This document shows positions 22,244 to 32,469 of a stretch of DNA of 64,000 nt, piece by piece. The position numbers were made by a program, and so were the translations under genes. The stretch covers positions 152,435,142-152,499,141 of the forward strand of contig CM077667.1 in assembly GCA_039707655.1 (NCBI GenBank), written 5' to 3'. The stretch is from Elymus sibiricus (lineage: Eukaryota; Streptophyta; Magnoliopsida; Poales; Poaceae). The stretch's first letter is position 1; each line of letters opens with the position of its first letter. The notes under the pieces were generated by a model, which saw only the letters and a list, made by a program, of their open reading frames with translations, did no database searches and was not told the origin of the DNA.

Positions 22244-23988
22244 AAATCTGCACATGGTATAACCTGGTGGCAATACTAAATACCTCTACGCGCCAGGACG
22301 GATCTACGAAAAGCACAAAGCTTCAGTTACGGGGGAAAAGCTCACAGCGAGGAACAGGGAGGCCGGCGGCCATGGAGATGCTGCCGGGGAAGGGAGCTGG
22401 GCTAGCTCCTGGGCACGAGGCAGAGGAGCCAAGCTCTCGCTTGCTCGATGCACGGGGGCACAGGGCTCTGTCCTCCTCGCACGTCCCGCTCATGCAGGAG
22501 GCTAACGGCGGCGCGGCAAAGGGCGGCGAGGACGACGCGAGGCGGGGCGACGCAGGGGACCGGCGGGAATGGAGCTTGGGGAAGCAGAACCGGGCTTGGG
22601 GCGGCTGACCTGGCCGGCGGGCTACAAGGCCGGTGGCGCCATGGCAGCTGCTGTTGCCTGAAGAAGGAGAAAGAAAAGGCAGAGAGAGAGAATTCAGAAA
22701 GGGACAGGGGAAGGAAGACAAGAGAGATGAAGGTGCAGGGGCTCCTACCGGTGGTGGCGTCGCCGGAGGCTGGCCGGGGACGAGCTTCGCCGGACCATCG
22801 ATGGACCTCGGGGATGGCCATGGGGTTTGTTCCCTGCACACAAGAAGAGAGAGCGAGAGAAAGAGGTGAGGAGCAGCAGGGAAGGGAAAACGGAAGGAGA
22901 GGGAGAGCGTAGCGGGGAGGTCCTGGCCTGACGGTCGCCGGCAGCGGGGCGAGCTCCTACTCCGGCGAGACGGCGATGTTGGAGCAGGGCACGGAGAGGC
23001 ACGGGAGCTCCTCCCTGAAGCGCGCGGGCGAGGAGCAGAAGCAGCTCGGCCAGCTTCCTCTACGGGCGCTATGCAGAGCATCTCGAGGGGAGCTGCTGGT
23101 CTCGGGGACAAGCTCCTGGTGGTGCCGCCGGAGCTCATGCGCCTGTGGTCGCGCGGACCAAGGAGGCTGCGGGCGCCTGGATGCGTCCGGCTGGAGGGGG
23201 CGGGGCTCTGCTGCTGCACGAGGTGGTTGGGGGAGCCTCGAGTGGCTGCGGTCAATAGGAGAGATGGAGGGATTGGGTTGGCCGGTGCAAAACTTGCGGG
23301 AGGTGGTCGGAGGCCGCTGGTTGGCGGACGGATCCCGAGGGGAATTGGAGTGCGGCGGCGCTGAGACAAACAGAGGGAATTCCTAGAAAATAGGGTTGGT
23401 CTAGAGATGGACTAGGGTCTATAAATAGACAGAGGTTAGGGTTAGGGGGTTTTAGCCCGTTTTTGGACCCTCCGATCGTGATCGGGCGGCTCCGGTCACG
23501 GGGTAGGCTAGATGGGTTGTGGGCTGTGTGGAGGGGTTTTGGGTAGAGAGAGAGAGATGCGGCCCTGCAACGGAGTTTATAAAATCGAAAAAACGTCCGA
23601 CGAATAAACCGATGACGGTGTCGTTACGGGCGACTGTTCGGGTACCAAACGACCTCCGATTGGGACGAAATTTGGTAGGCGGTCTACCTACAATAAAACA
23701 AGACCGCACGTCACCTTTCGACCCAATCCGAGAAAGTTTTACACGCACTTTTAAAAACAATATTTCACGATGCCACGGGCGCGTGTATGTGTGGTTGGTC
23801 TCGAAATGATCGTCGACGAGAACGCAGAGAACCGACGACTACGAACAGATGCAAGTTTTTGAAAACGAGTGACGATGCTATGCACATGATGCGAATGATG
23901 TGATGATGAATGCGACAACCAAACGAATCACATGATGACAACAGAATAAAAGGGGAATCTTCTGGAGCGTCGGTCCCGGGCTGTTACA

Positions 23989-24210
23989 CAAGCATGGTCT
24001 CCAGGTCCTTCGAAGGCTCATCGTCAGAAAAGACGTCGCGATCGATTGCGGAGATGACGGCGCTAAGCTCCCTGATATACAGGGCCACTTGCTCGACACG
24101 CTCTTCCAAGCGGAGCACACCCATGGCAGCGCTGTCCTTAAGCAGACCATGAGACGGATCCAGTTCCTTCTCAATTTTGTCTGTCTCCTCCGCCACATCG
24201 TCACAAAATG
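23989..24210 (-). CDS. Antisense gene of Gypsy B: N-terminal part of last exon
   Basis: Minus-strand frame following an acceptor (GGCCGAATCCAG). It reads FCDDVAEETDKIEKELDPSH and on to DDEPSKDLETML, where element L interrupts it; the exon resumes at 8222-7970. The sequence is acidic and helix-prone with no stop. Splice and frame continuity across a 15.8-kb insertion indicate the exon was intact when L inserted. Confidence 0.6.
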
Positions 24211-24306
24211 CTGGATTCGGCCAAATGAAGAAAGAAGTCAGAGACAGATAAAATTCATTCGGATCAATCACTCGAGAGCTCCATGAGAATCACTTGGGAA
24301 AGTTAC

Positions 24307-24845
24307 CTTTGAGCTTTTCATTGGCTTCACCACTGAATTCCTCAACATACTCCTCCAGCTCTACTTTCTTGGCTGCAATGTGCTTGAGTTTGGTCTCCCA
24401 CTCGGCGTGTGACCTCTTCAGTTCCACAAGTTCTTCCTTGGACTTCTGCACAGTGGCTTCCAAAGATTTCTTCTCCTCCTCCAGCTTTCCGACTGTCTTC
24501 AGTTTCTCCTCGGCATCTTTGGCCTTTCGGCTGGCTTCTTTCTGAGCGGCCGCTAGATCGACGTCCTTCTTCTCAAGGGCATTCTTCACAGTTTCTAAAG
24601 AAATGGAATTCTTCAGCCTCTGGACAAGTTTACGATTTTCTCCACGAAGATCTGATGAAGCATATTCAGTCGGATGGGGAAGGAGAGAAGTTACTGTTAT
24701 AGTCGGACAGGAAGGACTTACCTTCGATTGACTTCTTCTCCTGTTCCAGTTGAGCATTTTTGGCCTTCTCGGCCTCCAGGTTGAAACGCAGCTCCTGCAC
24801 CTCCTTCTGCAGAACATTATAATGGTTTCCGAGTTCACAAACAGC
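24307..24845 (-). CDS. Antisense gene of Gypsy B: two coiled-coil exons
   Basis: Two minus-strand exons with clean signals: 24722-24845 (acceptor TGTGGACAG; donor TCGAAG, then GTAAGTCC) and 24307-24651 (acceptor CTTCATCAG; donor CTCAAAG, then GTAACT). The translations, VCELGNHYNVLQKEVQELR and the long Lys/Glu/Ala/Leu run around KDAEEKLKTVGKLEEEKKSL, are strong coiled coils. They correspond to the coiled-coil exon at 138-413 in element A. Likely a multimerising protein; function unknown. Confidence 0.6.
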
Positions 24846-24897
24846 CTGTCCACAGGAAACAAAAGAGAAACATTGGTCAGACCTTGATTCAGAGTCT

Positions 24898-25123
24898 AAG
24901 ACTCCCGCCGACTGCATCAGTCGACGGCAGCCTCGGGGACTACACCCAGTGGGTGCGCTCAGCGCGCCCCCACTGGAAAATAAAGACAAGGCTCTATTTG
25001 AGCTCATCAATGTATTGAACTCCGCGTTCACTCGGTTTTCTAGACTCCCGCCGACTGCATCAGTCGACGGGAGCCTCGGGGACTACACCCAGTGGGTGCG
25101 CTCAGCGCGCCCCCACTGGAAAC
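24898..25123 (+). repeat. Two direct copies of an 80-bp GC-rich unit with PPT-like core
   Basis: AGACTCCCGCCGACTGCATC starts at 24898 and 25043, each followed by AGTCGACGG, GCCTCGGGGACTACACCCAG and CGCGCCCCCACTGG. The copies are about 145 bp apart in an intron of the antisense gene. GGGGACTAC resembles the polypurine tract, as in the 136-bp array. Confidence 0.8.
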
Positions 25124-25229
25124 CGAAACACCCAGTGGGTGTGCCCAGACGCAAACCCACTCGGGACCAAATCAAAAATCACACGGATCAAAATTTCCGA
25201 CTGAGGAAGGTACTTACAAGAGTACTTAC

Positions 25230-26230
25230 TCGGACATTCTTCTGCAATGCTTCACTCGCGTCATAAGCTATCTTCAGCCGCTCGCTCATCACCCCCAGTT
25301 GGATCAATGCTTCTTTGGTCGCCCCCACCTGATCCTCCGGGACATGGTGTAACGTGAAGGTATTGGTAGCAGGAGGAATGGGTGAAGGGGATACAGTTTC
25401 AGCCCCGAGTGCGGCTCCGGCCCCTGAGCTGGTCCCCTGCGCCGACGCTAAAACACTGGCAGGTGGCAGCTCCTGCATCACGACGTCCGCGTCAACAGAC
25501 GACTTCGACGGTTCGACCCTGTCGCCCGCGTCAAGGTCTATCACTTCACGCGGAGCAGCAAGCGTTCAGAAGAACAGTCAGAAATGAGCAAAAAGAAAAA
25601 TTGAAATGTGCGTTCGAGTGAATTAGAAGTTTACCCTTTGAGGACGCAACATCAACGTCAGTCTTTTCCTTCTCCAGAGATTGAGGGTCAGGCGAGGCAG
25701 TCAAAGTACCAGCACTACAATGAAACCACTCGGAATATCATAACACTCAGATTGAGCCATGACAATAAATGTCGGAGTGAAGATACTTACGTTGAGGCTA
25801 CAGGAATGCTCATCTTGATCTTGGGGACAAACATAGCCTTCCGAGGCTTGGAGGTGGTGATCTTGGCTTGCTTATGCGCCTTTTCGGGTGACAAGGCAGG
25901 CTATCCACGCCCATGCTTTGAGCTAAGAGTCGGGAATGCAGTTCCACTCGGCATGATAGCACTCGGGGCTTTGGGACCGCCGCCACGGACCCCTGGGTCT
26001 TGGCGTGCTTTGGAACAGCTCTCGGCAACCCGTTCCTCAGAACGAGAAGACTCCACTTCATCACCCTCGTCCGAGTCATCTTCGTCGTCACGACTTTCGC
26101 TGCTTTCACCACTTCCTTCACCGCCCCCCGCTTCTGCAGACTCGTCCGGCTGATCGTTGTCACTTGCCACGTCAATCGGTCCTTGGTTGACTATCGGCAC
26201 TGGACTGTTCATCCCTGTGAAGGCCTGACG
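25230..26230 (-). pseudogene. Antisense gene of Gypsy B: acidic middle exons with a stop
   Basis: One exon runs from about 25545 to a donor GTAAGTACT (GT at 25228-25229); it reads DRVEPSKSSVDADVVMQELP and ends KIAYDASEALQKN. Another runs from about 26222 (acceptor CACTCGTCAG) to a perfect donor GTAAGTATC near 25791; it includes the acidic stretch ESSESRDDEDDSDEGDEVES and, after KHGRG, an in-frame TAG near 25903. The frame then continues PALSPEKAHKQAKITTSKPR. The stop shows decay. Composition parallels the middle exons of element A's antisense gene. Confidence 0.5.
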
Positions 26231-26302
26231 AGTGGAAGACAGATTGGCCAAAATAACAAGTTAGTCAGATCAGTTGCATTAAATGCGTAAATATCACTCG
26301 AA

Positions 26303-27470
26303 CTATGGTACCTCGAAGATTACCTCATTCAGTGGATTCTCAGAGGAGAGCAGAGGCACCTGCCTGCTTTCTCTGGGGTTGTCACGTGCAGAAGAGATCA
26401 CCTTGATCCTAGCTTCCACTGAGTCAGCCTTAAGTTCCTCCGGATGAGTCCGGGTGATGTCATCCGGGCATGTGTATGCCCACATGGGGTGGACCCTGGC
26501 TTGCAACGGTTGGACCCTCCTCTGGAGAAAGACCTCTAGCAAGTCAAGGCCGTTGACACCTTTCTGCACTAAAGCCACTAGGGCTATTACCAAGATATCT
26601 ACTTCCGTTTTCTCCTCTTTGGACACGGTCAGTCGGGAAACTGCCTGAATGCATTCCGACGTGTATGGAGGAAGACCCAGCTGATCATCCCCGACTGGAA
26701 TATCGTGGCAATAAAACCAAGTTTCCTGCCACCCCTTCACCGAGTCTGGGAACGAAATTTTTGGGAAACAACCTTTTCCCCGCAGCTGAATCCCAAGAGC
26801 CCCACACAATTGGGCTACATTCGTCTTATCCTTTGATTGACTGGGCTTTTTCACAGTCATCATTCGGTAGGTGAAAAGGCGTTTGAATAAACCCCAATGG
26901 GGATGACAACCCAGGAAATTTTCGCAAAGGGATACGAACGCACCTAGGTAAACGATGGCATTGGGAGGAAGGTGGTGGAGTTGAGCTCCAAAAAAGTTCA
27001 GAAATCTACAGAAAAATGGATGAGCCGGAAGGGAGAAACCTCGCTCGAGGTGAGTCACCAAGAGCACGCGTTCGTTGCCCTGCGGTGAAGGCTCCTCCTC
27101 GCCCTCTTCCGGCAACCTCCAAGCCCCCGCGGCGACGAGCCCTTGGCTTCTCACTTTCTAAAGTAGTAAAAAGTGGATCCCCGCTTCGAGGCGCTTGGCG
27201 TAGATCTTTGAAAATCGTCAATCGGGTGAGCCAGCTATTATTGAGGGAGGCCAGGTCTACATACGTAATATCAAGTTGCTCTAGTTGCGTGTCTTTCGTA
27301 CGGAAAGATGGGTGTTTTTATCCAATCTCCAGCTCGAGCATGCGAGCTTCAGTGACCCGCGACTGCATCCACTCGCCCTGGGTCCATCCCGCTGGAGCGC
27401 CCGTGCTCGAGGATGATCCCCGTGAGCTCCTGTTCGCCTGCTCGGCTTTGTCCGTCTCCGCCTTCGTCAT
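26303..27470 (-). pseudogene. Antisense gene of Gypsy B: N-terminal gypsy-type transposon domain, frameshifted
   Basis: The probable start is ATG at 27468-27470 (MTKAETDKAEQANRSSRG). SRVTEARMLELE aligns with SRVTEQLLLDF of element A, after which the frame stops (27318). TRLTIFKDLRQAPRSGDPLF (about 27150-27215) lies in another frame, and the main domain resumes in a third frame (26303-27154) with LERGFSLPAHPFFCRFLNFF and the signature KGWQETWFYCHDI. Several frameshifts in the GC-rich 27050-27330 stretch therefore break it. Upstream on the minus strand a GGTTATAAGGGG TATA-like box lies near 27592-27603. Domain as in PF04195; role unknown. Confidence 0.6.
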
Positions 27471-27603
27471 CTCCGGCGACTCTGGACCTGATCTACGATG
27501 GAGGTGGGATGGAAGTGTATCGCTCGGGCAGCGGAGAAGACGGAGGTGGATGAGGGAAATGAGATCTATCACTCCGCGAACAATACTCGCGCCCCTTATA
27601 ACC

Positions 27604-28113
27604 GAAAGCGCAAGCGTAATCTCGGGCCGTCAATCCGCTAACGGAGCGAGATCCGCAGATCTTCTTAGCGGGGCTCTAAGGACGCGTGGCGGAAATCCCG
27701 GCGCGATAATCGAGGCGTCGTGGCCTCCGCCCCAGATTTCCGCGACATGACCGTTCGATCGTGCCGCGTGCGCGCTTCTCGCGGTTCAGGACGCGCGGGA
27801 ACTTCCTCTAATTTCAATTAGAATGAACTCCGCATTTCGAAGAACATATCGATATGTTCCAAATGGACCAGATGATCGACTCACGATTGGTCAGTCACTC
27901 GGATGGAATGACAAATCATTCGGATCATTTCTTCTGAGAAGGATCCTAAATCTTTCCAGCAGAAGGACATATATAAGTTGAACCATTCCATCAGAAAACG
28001 TTGATCCTGAATCCATCGTGGTTTGAAGTCGAGTGAGGAACGCCCAAGCCGTTTCTAGACACGTCCGGGTGTCGATCACTTAACAACCAAAACCTCATGG
28101 ATTCGGGGGCTAC
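27604..28113. other. Noncoding 3' end of Gypsy B and polypurine tract
   Basis: GC-rich leader or promoter zone of the antisense gene grading into AT-richer sequence with several CACTCGGATG-type motifs. It ends in the polypurine tract ATTCGGGGGCTAC at 28101-28113. No gene seen. Confidence 0.6.
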
Positions 28114-28670
28114 TGATGAGGATGCCTACCCTGGGTAGGGTCATAGACCCGACATCTGGGGCCCACCAATGGCCCTCCAATGTATTCAAAGCCCCTGGGC
28201 GGAAACTCACTCGGATGAATATAGTCGCTCACTCGGATGGGTTATTTCACTTGGACTACACGGCGACATTCGGACAAACGGAAGCTCAGACGACCAGGAA
28301 GACAGAACGTCAGAGGAATTCGAGTAGTCGCACATCGTGGGTTAATTCGCCGTTATCAGTAACAACAGGTTAATCAACCGTTCCTGTAACGCAGTATTTA
28401 TTGACATTTATTGCCTAATCGTGGCACTCGGCTGGTGGTGGCGCACTCTATATAAGCCACCCCCGGGCGCCGTGGCAAGGGTTTCGACCCCCTGTAATCC
28501 TATATCACCATAAGCAATCACAACAGCCTCTGGGCACCGAGACGTAGGGATGTTATCACTCCCGAGTGAGGCCTGAACTCGTACAAACCGAGTGCACACT
28601 TGAGCCGTAGCTAGACGACGCCCCTTCATTCGTACCCCCTAGTACTATTGTCAGGATCATTCCCACGACA
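28114..28670 (+). repeat. 3' LTR of Gypsy B (557 bp)
   Basis: TGATGAGGATGCCTACCC to TTCCCACGACA, with TG...CA ends, directly after the polypurine tract. A TATA box (CTCTATATAAGCC) lies near 28447-28459; upstream is a short dyad GGTTAATCAACC (about 28367). It ends with the same CACGACA as the LTR of A, supporting relatedness. Confidence 0.85.
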
Positions 28671-29827
28671 AAGCCCGTATGGGACAAGCACGACGCTAGA
28701 CTTGCATCAAAGGGCATCCCAAACCACTTCGCGCAATTCAAGGACCCCCTCGAATATAACTATGTCAGGGGGCGGTACCATTATGATCATAAGACAGGGG
28801 AATTTACCACGGATCACAAAACAAGGAAACTAGAAGAAGATGAATTGGCCAGGCAGCATGCATAACCTCATAGCTCGCAAGGGTCGTCGGCCAGGTGGAA
28901 CACTCCTCTTAACCGGTCGATCAACATTACCCTTGACATGGAGCCGTTAGCACCGCCGGTGGGTGGCTGTGTGAACGGTGCTGGATGCGGTGCCAAATGG
29001 GACTATTATTATCCCGAAGACTGGGAGCTGCAACGGCATAGAAGGAGAGCCAACAAGCGGAGCATTGAACAACAAATAATGGAAGCCACAGCCACGGCCG
29101 CAGCCACAGCCAACATCGAAGAACGCATCAACATTCAAAGCCAAGCCCATGCCCAAGCCATGCTGCCTTCAATAATCGAGAGCGTGAAGAATTGGATCAA
29201 GAATGGCAAACTAGGAAACGTTGTCATCCAAACTAATTCGCCCAAGGATAGCAGCCAACATTCTGTCTCTTTCATTGGTAACCCATCGACAATGGATGCT
29301 CTCAATGCTCTTACTGAAGACACTCCATGCAGTCTCTTAGCTTATGTGCATGGTGAATTGAGTAAAGTTGCAATTGGTTCGATCATTCGCCCCAAAGATA
29401 CCATGATGCATGGAGTGCCCATGCCTGAGGGGGTCTTCAAAGTTGAAGTGTCTGTTGTCGTAAGGGGTTTCGAAGATATTTCTCCTCTGATACAACCTCC
29501 GGGTGAGGATAGCCAGTTGAGCCTCTCAGGATGTTTGTGTTGGCCAATGCAGTGGCCGAAGAATCAAATTCATCTAGGAAACATCCAAATCTCCCCAACC
29601 TCCCAGCAGATGAGCAATGACAGCACATGTGGGCGAGGACCATCTCCTTTGGGTTAGATTCAACCAGAAGTTCGTAACAACGACAATATGCATGTCGGTG
29701 AGGAACACGACAATGCGGTTGTCGGCGGTGAGGACCATGTCAATGGTGGGGATTTGGGCGGTGAGGGTCATGTCAATGGTGGTGATGTCGACGGTGAGGG
29801 CCATGTTAATGGTGGGGATTTGGGCGG
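28671..29827 (+). pseudogene. CACTA-associated ORF fragment (DUF8039-like) with two stops
   Basis: A single frame of 385 codons running from the B LTR to the C LTR, broken by TAA at 28863-28865 and TAG at 29655-29657. It starts KPVWDKHDARLASKGIPNHF, passes a helical Ala/Glu segment, then TPCSLLAYVHGELSKVAIGS to WPMQWPKNQIHL. This pattern resembles the small domain following the transposase in CACTA-encoded proteins (recalled as DUF8039). The C-terminus has 11-residue acidic repeats. Both ends are cut by retrotransposon insertions. It is older than B and C and probably part of a larger CACTA outside the visible pieces. Assignment by pattern only. Confidence 0.5.
29727..29827 (+). repeat. In-frame 33-bp minisatellite (GEGHVNGGDLG repeats)
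   Basis: Units start at 29727, 29760 and 29793, and the fourth at 29826 is cut by element C. The period is exactly 33 bp, in frame with the CACTA-associated ORF, encoding GEDHVNGGDLG, GEGHVNGGDVD and GEGHVNGGDLG. Confidence 0.9.
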
Positions 29828-30190
29828 TGATACGTCTCCAACGTATCGATAATTTATGAAGTATTCATGCCATATTCATCTATGTTTACAATACTTTTAT
29901 ATGGTTTTGATGCACTTTATATGATTTATTTAGAACTAACCCGGACTGACGTTGTTTTCAGCAGAATTACCGTGGTGTTGTTTTTGTGCAGAAAATGAAA
30001 GTTCTCGGAATCGCCTGAAACTTTTTGGTGATCTTTTCTGGACCAAATAAGCAATATTGAAGTGAAGAACCACCGGAGAAGAGCCACGAGGTGGGCACAA
30101 CCAACCAGGGCGCGCCAGAGGGCCCAGGCACGCCCTAGTGTCTTGTGCCCTCCTCGTGGCCCATCTTGGCATGAAACCAACGCCCAAAAT

Positions 30191-30258
<68 letters not shown>

Positions 30259-31557
30259 ACCAGAAATAACCCTAGACTGCCCGCTCTGCCGCCGCAACTC
30301 TCTGTATCAACGAAAAACCAATCTGGAGCCGTTCCAGTACCCTGCCAGAGAGGGGAATCCATCTCCGGTGGCCATCTTCATCATCCCGGCGGAGGCCATG
30401 ATGAGGAGGGAGTAGTCCACCCTTGGGGCTGAGGGTATGTACCAGTAGCTATGTGTTCAATCTCTCTCTCTCGTGTTCTTGAGATGTCACGATCTTGATG
30501 TATCACGGGCTTTGTTAATATAGTCGGATCACATGATGTTATTCCCTTGCTATCATGTTGTGATGAATTGAATCTTTCCCTTTGAGATATCGTTATGTTG
30601 GATTGAATATTGGATTTGAGAACACTTGATATATGTCTTGCGTGTGGATACTCGTGGTGACAATGGGGTGTTCTATTGATTCACTTGATCTATGTCTTGG
30701 TACTCAACTTGTGGATTCCCGAGGTGACATTGGGGTAATCTATGCATAGGAGTTGATACACGTTCTTGTCCTACTTTCTCCGGTAGAAATCTTGGGGCAC
30801 TCTTTGAGGTTCTTTGTGTTGGATTGAGTATTATGAATATGAATTTTTTTTTATGCGTATCGTATAATTAACTCATGGATACTTGTGGTGACATTGGAGT
30901 ATCTAGGTGACATTAGAGTTGGTTGATGCGTATCATATGGTGTTATTCTAGTACGAACTCTTAGATAGATCGATCGGAAAGGATAACTTGGTGTTATCTT
31001 AGTACGAACTCTTGGATAGATCGATCGGAAGGATAACTTTAAGGTGGTTTCGCACCCTACAAACAATTTCTTCCTATGTTCTCCTCTAGATAAGAACTTT
31101 GGAGTGATTCTTCGTTGCACGTTGAGGGATGGTTATGTGATCCAATTATATTAGCATAGTTGAGAGACTGCACTAGCGAAAGTATGGACCCTAGGCCTTG
31201 TTTTCAAGCATTGCAATACCGTTTGTGCTCACTTTTGTTACTTGCTACCTTGCTGTTTTTATATTTTCAGATTACAAAAACCTTTATCTACCATCCATAT
31301 TGCACTTGTATCACCATCTCTTCGCCGAACTAGTGCACCTATACAATTTTCCATTTTATTGGGTGTGTTGGGGACAGAAGAGACTTTTTATTATTTGATT
31401 ACAGGGTTGTTTGAGAGAGACCATATTCATCCTACACCTCCCACGGATTGATAAACCTTAGGTCATCCACTTGAGGGAAAATTGCTACTGTCCTACAAAA
31501 CTCTGCGCTTGGAGGCCCAACAAAGTCTACAAGAATAAAGTTGCATAGTAGACATCA
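29828..31557 (+). repeat. 5' LTR of element C (1730 bp)
   Basis: TGATACGTCTCCAACGTATC to TAGACATCA. It contains a 78-bp GC-rich inverted repeat (30083-30160), a (TA)n microsatellite (about 30192-30255) at the expected TATA-box position, and AT-rich R/U5-like sequence with duplicated GGATAACTT-GGTGTTATC-type segments around 30960-31040. No coding potential; the IYIYIY reading frames are microsatellite artefacts. Confidence 0.85.
30192..30255. repeat. (TA)n microsatellite, about 31 units
   Basis: Uninterrupted TA repeat between AAAATCC and AACCACCAG. It sits where the LTR TATA box is expected, just downstream of the GC-rich hairpin. Confidence 0.97.
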
Positions 31558-31683
31558 AGCTCTTTTCTGGCGCCGTTGCAGGGGAGGTGAGTGCTTGAAG
31601 GTATATCTTTAGATCTTGCATTTAAATCTTTTAGTTTCTTGTTTTTCACTAGTTTGGTTTTTATTAAAGAAAACTACAAAAAA

Positions 31684-32469
31684 ATGGAGTTTAGGTTGCA
31701 TCATTTGTTTCGTCTTTATAATGTCTTTCGTGAAAATAAGTATTCAGAAAATTGTGCTCAATTGGTAGAGGAATAAATTATGAAAATACTTGATGAGAAT
31801 TCCTTGAATGATGAGCATGATAGTGATATTGTTAGTATGAATTCTCTGAGTATTCATGATGCTAATGATATGCAAAGCCACAAGCTTGGGGATGCTATGT
31901 TTGATGAATATGTTATTTTTAGTCCCCCAAGTTTTGATGAGAAAATTTATTATGATGATGGCATGCCTCCTATCTATGATGATTATGACGATGACATGGA
32001 TGCTATAAATAGTGATGGTAACCATGAAACTTTCTATCATGATTTTAATGTTCAAAGTGGTTATGTCTATCAAGTACCTCATGATAGTTATTTCGTTGAG
32101 TTTGCTCCCACTATTATGAATGAGAAGAAGTTTGCTTATGTGGAGAGTGATAAAAATTCTATGCTTGTGCATCATGAAAATAATGCTTTATGTGATAGTT
32201 ATATTGTGAAATTACTTCATGATGCTACTGAAAATTATTATGAGGGAGGAACATATGCTTGTAGGAATTGCAATAATATCTGGTTTCCTCTCTATGTGTT
32301 CAAAGTTTTGAAGTTATGCTTGTTTTGCCTTCCTATGCTAGTTGATTCTTGCTCCCATAAATTGTTTTCTCACAAAATTCCTATGCATAGGAAGTGGGTT
32401 AGACTTAAATTTGCTTGTCATGAGATTCATGATGCTCTCTTGCATGTTTCAAATATTATTCCTATGTGA
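31684..32469 (+). CDS. Unknown 229-aa ORF in gag position of element C
   Basis: ATG at 31780 to TGA at 32469. The same frame is open upstream from ATG 31684 (MEFRLHHLFRLYNVF) except for TAA at 31774-31776, so either the protein starts at 31780 or a longer one was broken. It begins MKILDENSLNDEHDSDIVSM, is very acidic in the first half (IYDDYDDDMDAINSDGNHE), then has a CxxC-x15-CxxC pair (CRNC at 32260-32271, CLFC at 32317-32328) flanked by hydrophobic sequence, and a basic end (HKIPMHRKWVRLKFACHE). No gag, protease or enzyme motif. I do not recognise a domain. The first gene after the primer binding site would be the one translated from the genomic RNA. Confidence 0.6.

Larger units (their letters stand above)
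8223..23988 (-). mobile_element. Element L: LARD/Sukkula-like non-autonomous LTR retrotransposon
   Basis: Two LTRs of about 4.5 kb (8223-12740 and 15847-23988, the latter carrying a CACTA insertion) flank a 3.1-kb core without gag or pol. The orientation is minus: a tRNA-Met-type primer binding site (TGGTATCAGAGC on the minus strand, 15832-15843) adjoins the right LTR, and a polypurine tract (AAGTGGAGGAGAGT, minus) adjoins the left one. On the minus strand the LTR runs TGTAACAGCCCGGGACC to GGCGTGACA. Size and layout match the Large Retrotransposon Derivatives described in barley and relatives (about 4.5-kb LTRs, about 3.5-kb core). It must use another element's proteins. The target duplication is imperfect (CAACT left, CAAGC right). 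Confidence 0.85.
15847..23988 (-). repeat. 5' LTR of element L, split by a CACTA transposon
   Basis: Right-hand LTR: 15847-17350 plus 20958-23988, about 4.53 kb once the CACTA and its 3-bp target duplication are removed, versus 4518 bp for the left LTR. It ends GGCTGTTACA at 23988 on the plus strand. A run of 13 G at about 16975-16987 corresponds to six G in the left copy, a length-variable homopolymer. Confidence 0.85.
4514..28670 (+). mobile_element. Gypsy element B, 3' part, interrupted by element L
   Basis: Plus-strand Gypsy element whose left part is displaced by insertion A. Order: end of RT, RNase H, integrase (4516-6798); a 136-bp tandem array (6961-7776); a minus-strand spliced gene (7970-8222 joined to 23989-27470); polypurine tract ATTCGGGGGCTAC (28101-28113); 3' LTR (28114-28670). 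The integrase C-terminus has no chromodomain, which with the antisense gene suggests the Tat lineage. Element L splits the last antisense exon at 8222/23989. Confidence 0.85.

Noticed and set aside
29926..30415. Frames rich in IYIYIY across the TA run
   Set aside because: Pure translation of a (TA)n microsatellite.
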